This document shows, in pieces, positions 4,756 through 5,349 of a DNA stretch of 5,349 nucleotides. Source of the stretch: Methanocorpusculum sp. (GTDB lineage: Archaea > Halobacteriota > Methanomicrobia > Methanomicrobiales > Methanocorpusculaceae); the NCBI GenBank assembly GCA_017622255.1, contig JAGARL010000167.1, positions 1 through 5,349 on the forward strand. The letters run 5' to 3'. The notes below the pieces were generated by a model, which saw nothing but the letters and a program-made list of their open reading frames with translations, did not search any database and was not told where the DNA came from. Position 1 is the stretch's first letter; every line of letters starts with the position of its first letter. A program made the translations under genes and the position numbers.

Positions 4756-5349
4756 ATGTTTGATATGCCGACTAATCCGATGCGTCCGGAAGCATCTGTT
4801 GACAGGCTTCTGGAGAATATGAGCAGATCGGGTTTTCAGGGAAGAAAGCTTGGCGAAAGCTTCCAGATTTGGAAGGAAATGATTCAGACACCAGGAATCC
4901 GGATTGTGCTTGGTCTTTCCGGAGCGATAGTTCCTGCCGGCATGCAGGAATGCATCATCCAGCTGGTGGAGAACCGCTTTGTGGACTGCATCGTCTCCAC
5001 CGGGGCCAATATGTTCCACGATCTCTGCGAACATATGGGCATTAAACACTACAAGGGAACCCACCTTGCAGATGATGCGGCACTGTTCAACAGCGGAGTA
5101 AACCGAATTTATGATGTGTTTGCATCTGATATGGAAATCTGTTCGATGGAGAACTGGGTATGTGCCCTTGGTCTGTCTCTTGGAAAGCAGACAATGTCCT
5201 CCCGCGACTTCCTGCGTCTGGTCGGGGAAAAAATCAATGAAGAACGTCCGGAGGGGAGAAGCATCCTTGGAACCTGCGCAAAGATGGGCGTTCCGGTTCA
5301 TGTCCCGGCGCTGGCGGACTCCTCGATTGGTATTGGGCTTGTTGCCGCC
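4756..5349 (+). CDS. dhs: Deoxyhypusine synthase, N-terminal part (3' end outside window)
   Basis: The first 198 residues of a deoxyhypusine synthase, which transfers the aminobutyl group of spermidine to a lysine of translation factor aIF5A in an NAD-dependent reaction in the cytoplasm. Recognisable family motifs, in order: SGFQGRKLGES (24-34), LGLSGAIVPAGMQE (54-67), VSTGANMFHDLCEHMGIKHYKG (from about 81), an INRIYDVF-like NRIYDVF (119-125), SSRDF (151-155), SILGTCAKMGVPVHVPAL (170-187) and the DSSIGIG segment (189-195). Family members have roughly 300-350 residues, so about a third or more is missing, including the region of the catalytic lysine; an inactive homologue cannot be excluded. 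The start is uncertain: ATGs occur at 4756, 4765 and 4780, none with a Shine-Dalgarno motif. A TATA-like element at 4744-4750 favours 4780; the longest form is given. Confidence 0.88.
   Translation, partial: MFDMPTNPMRPEASVDRLLENMSRSGFQGRKLGESFQIWKEMIQTPGIRIVLGLSGAIVPAGMQECIIQLVENRFVDCIVSTGANMFHDLCEHMGIKHYKGTHLADDAALFNSGVNRIYDVFASDMEICSMENWVCALGLSLGKQTMSSRDFLRLVGEKINEERPEGRSILGTCAKMGVPVHVPALADSSIGIGLVAA

Noticed and set aside
4672..5301. Long minus-strand open frame (209 codons) opposite deoxyhypusine synthase
   Set aside because: The plus strand encodes clear deoxyhypusine synthase motifs over the same bases. The antisense translation shows no recognisable domain and is explained by codon bias.
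1..5349. CRISPR array, tRNA, rRNA, transposase, toxin-antitoxin or defence system
   Set aside because: No repeat-spacer pattern, cloverleaf-like segment, terminal inverted repeats or proteins of such families were seen on either strand.

Overview
The window most likely comes from a methanogenic archaeon of the Methanomicrobiales, possibly a Methanocorpusculum-like genome. The support is an archaeal Nob1-type endonuclease, a deoxyhypusine synthase (a family of eukaryotes and archaea), an archaeal-style Hsp20, AT-rich TATA-like promoter elements with short or absent leaders, and T-rich terminators. The order and genus are inferences from general protein character, not from a database search.

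Layout. Positions 1-453 (+) hold the C-terminal part of Nob1, the ribosome-biogenesis endonuclease, entering from the left edge. It converges on a three-gene minus-strand operon read from 3374 down to 476: two tandem paralogous multi-pass membrane proteins of the LPG-synthase-TM/UPF0104 (flippase-like) family, then an FkbM-type SAM-dependent methyltransferase. The joints are tight: a TAA directly followed by ATG between the paralogues, and an 11-bp overlap before the methyltransferase. An Hsp20 small heat-shock protein follows on the minus strand (3450-3920). A 137-bp divergent intergenic region separates it from a plus-strand, membrane-anchored protein resembling a degenerate FKBP-type peptidyl-prolyl isomerase (4058-4690). 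The 5' part of a deoxyhypusine synthase gene (4756 onward) runs off the right edge. No intergenic stretch exceeds 140 bases.

How the parts fit. The Hsp20 and FKBP-like genes are divergent neighbours that may both act on protein folding. Their intergenic region carries a perfect 10-bp-arm inverted repeat at 3956-3976, placed where the Hsp20 transcription start is expected. It matches the layout of archaeal heat-shock repressor sites. The membrane-protein/methyltransferase operon suggests modification and membrane handling of a lipid- or glycan-linked substrate, but the substrate cannot be read from sequence. Nob1 and deoxyhypusine synthase are housekeeping genes for rRNA maturation and translation-factor modification.

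I see no mobile element, CRISPR array, RNA gene or defence system. The window looks like ordinary core archaeal chromosome. The Hsp20 operator and the duplicated membrane-protein operon are the points most worth following.
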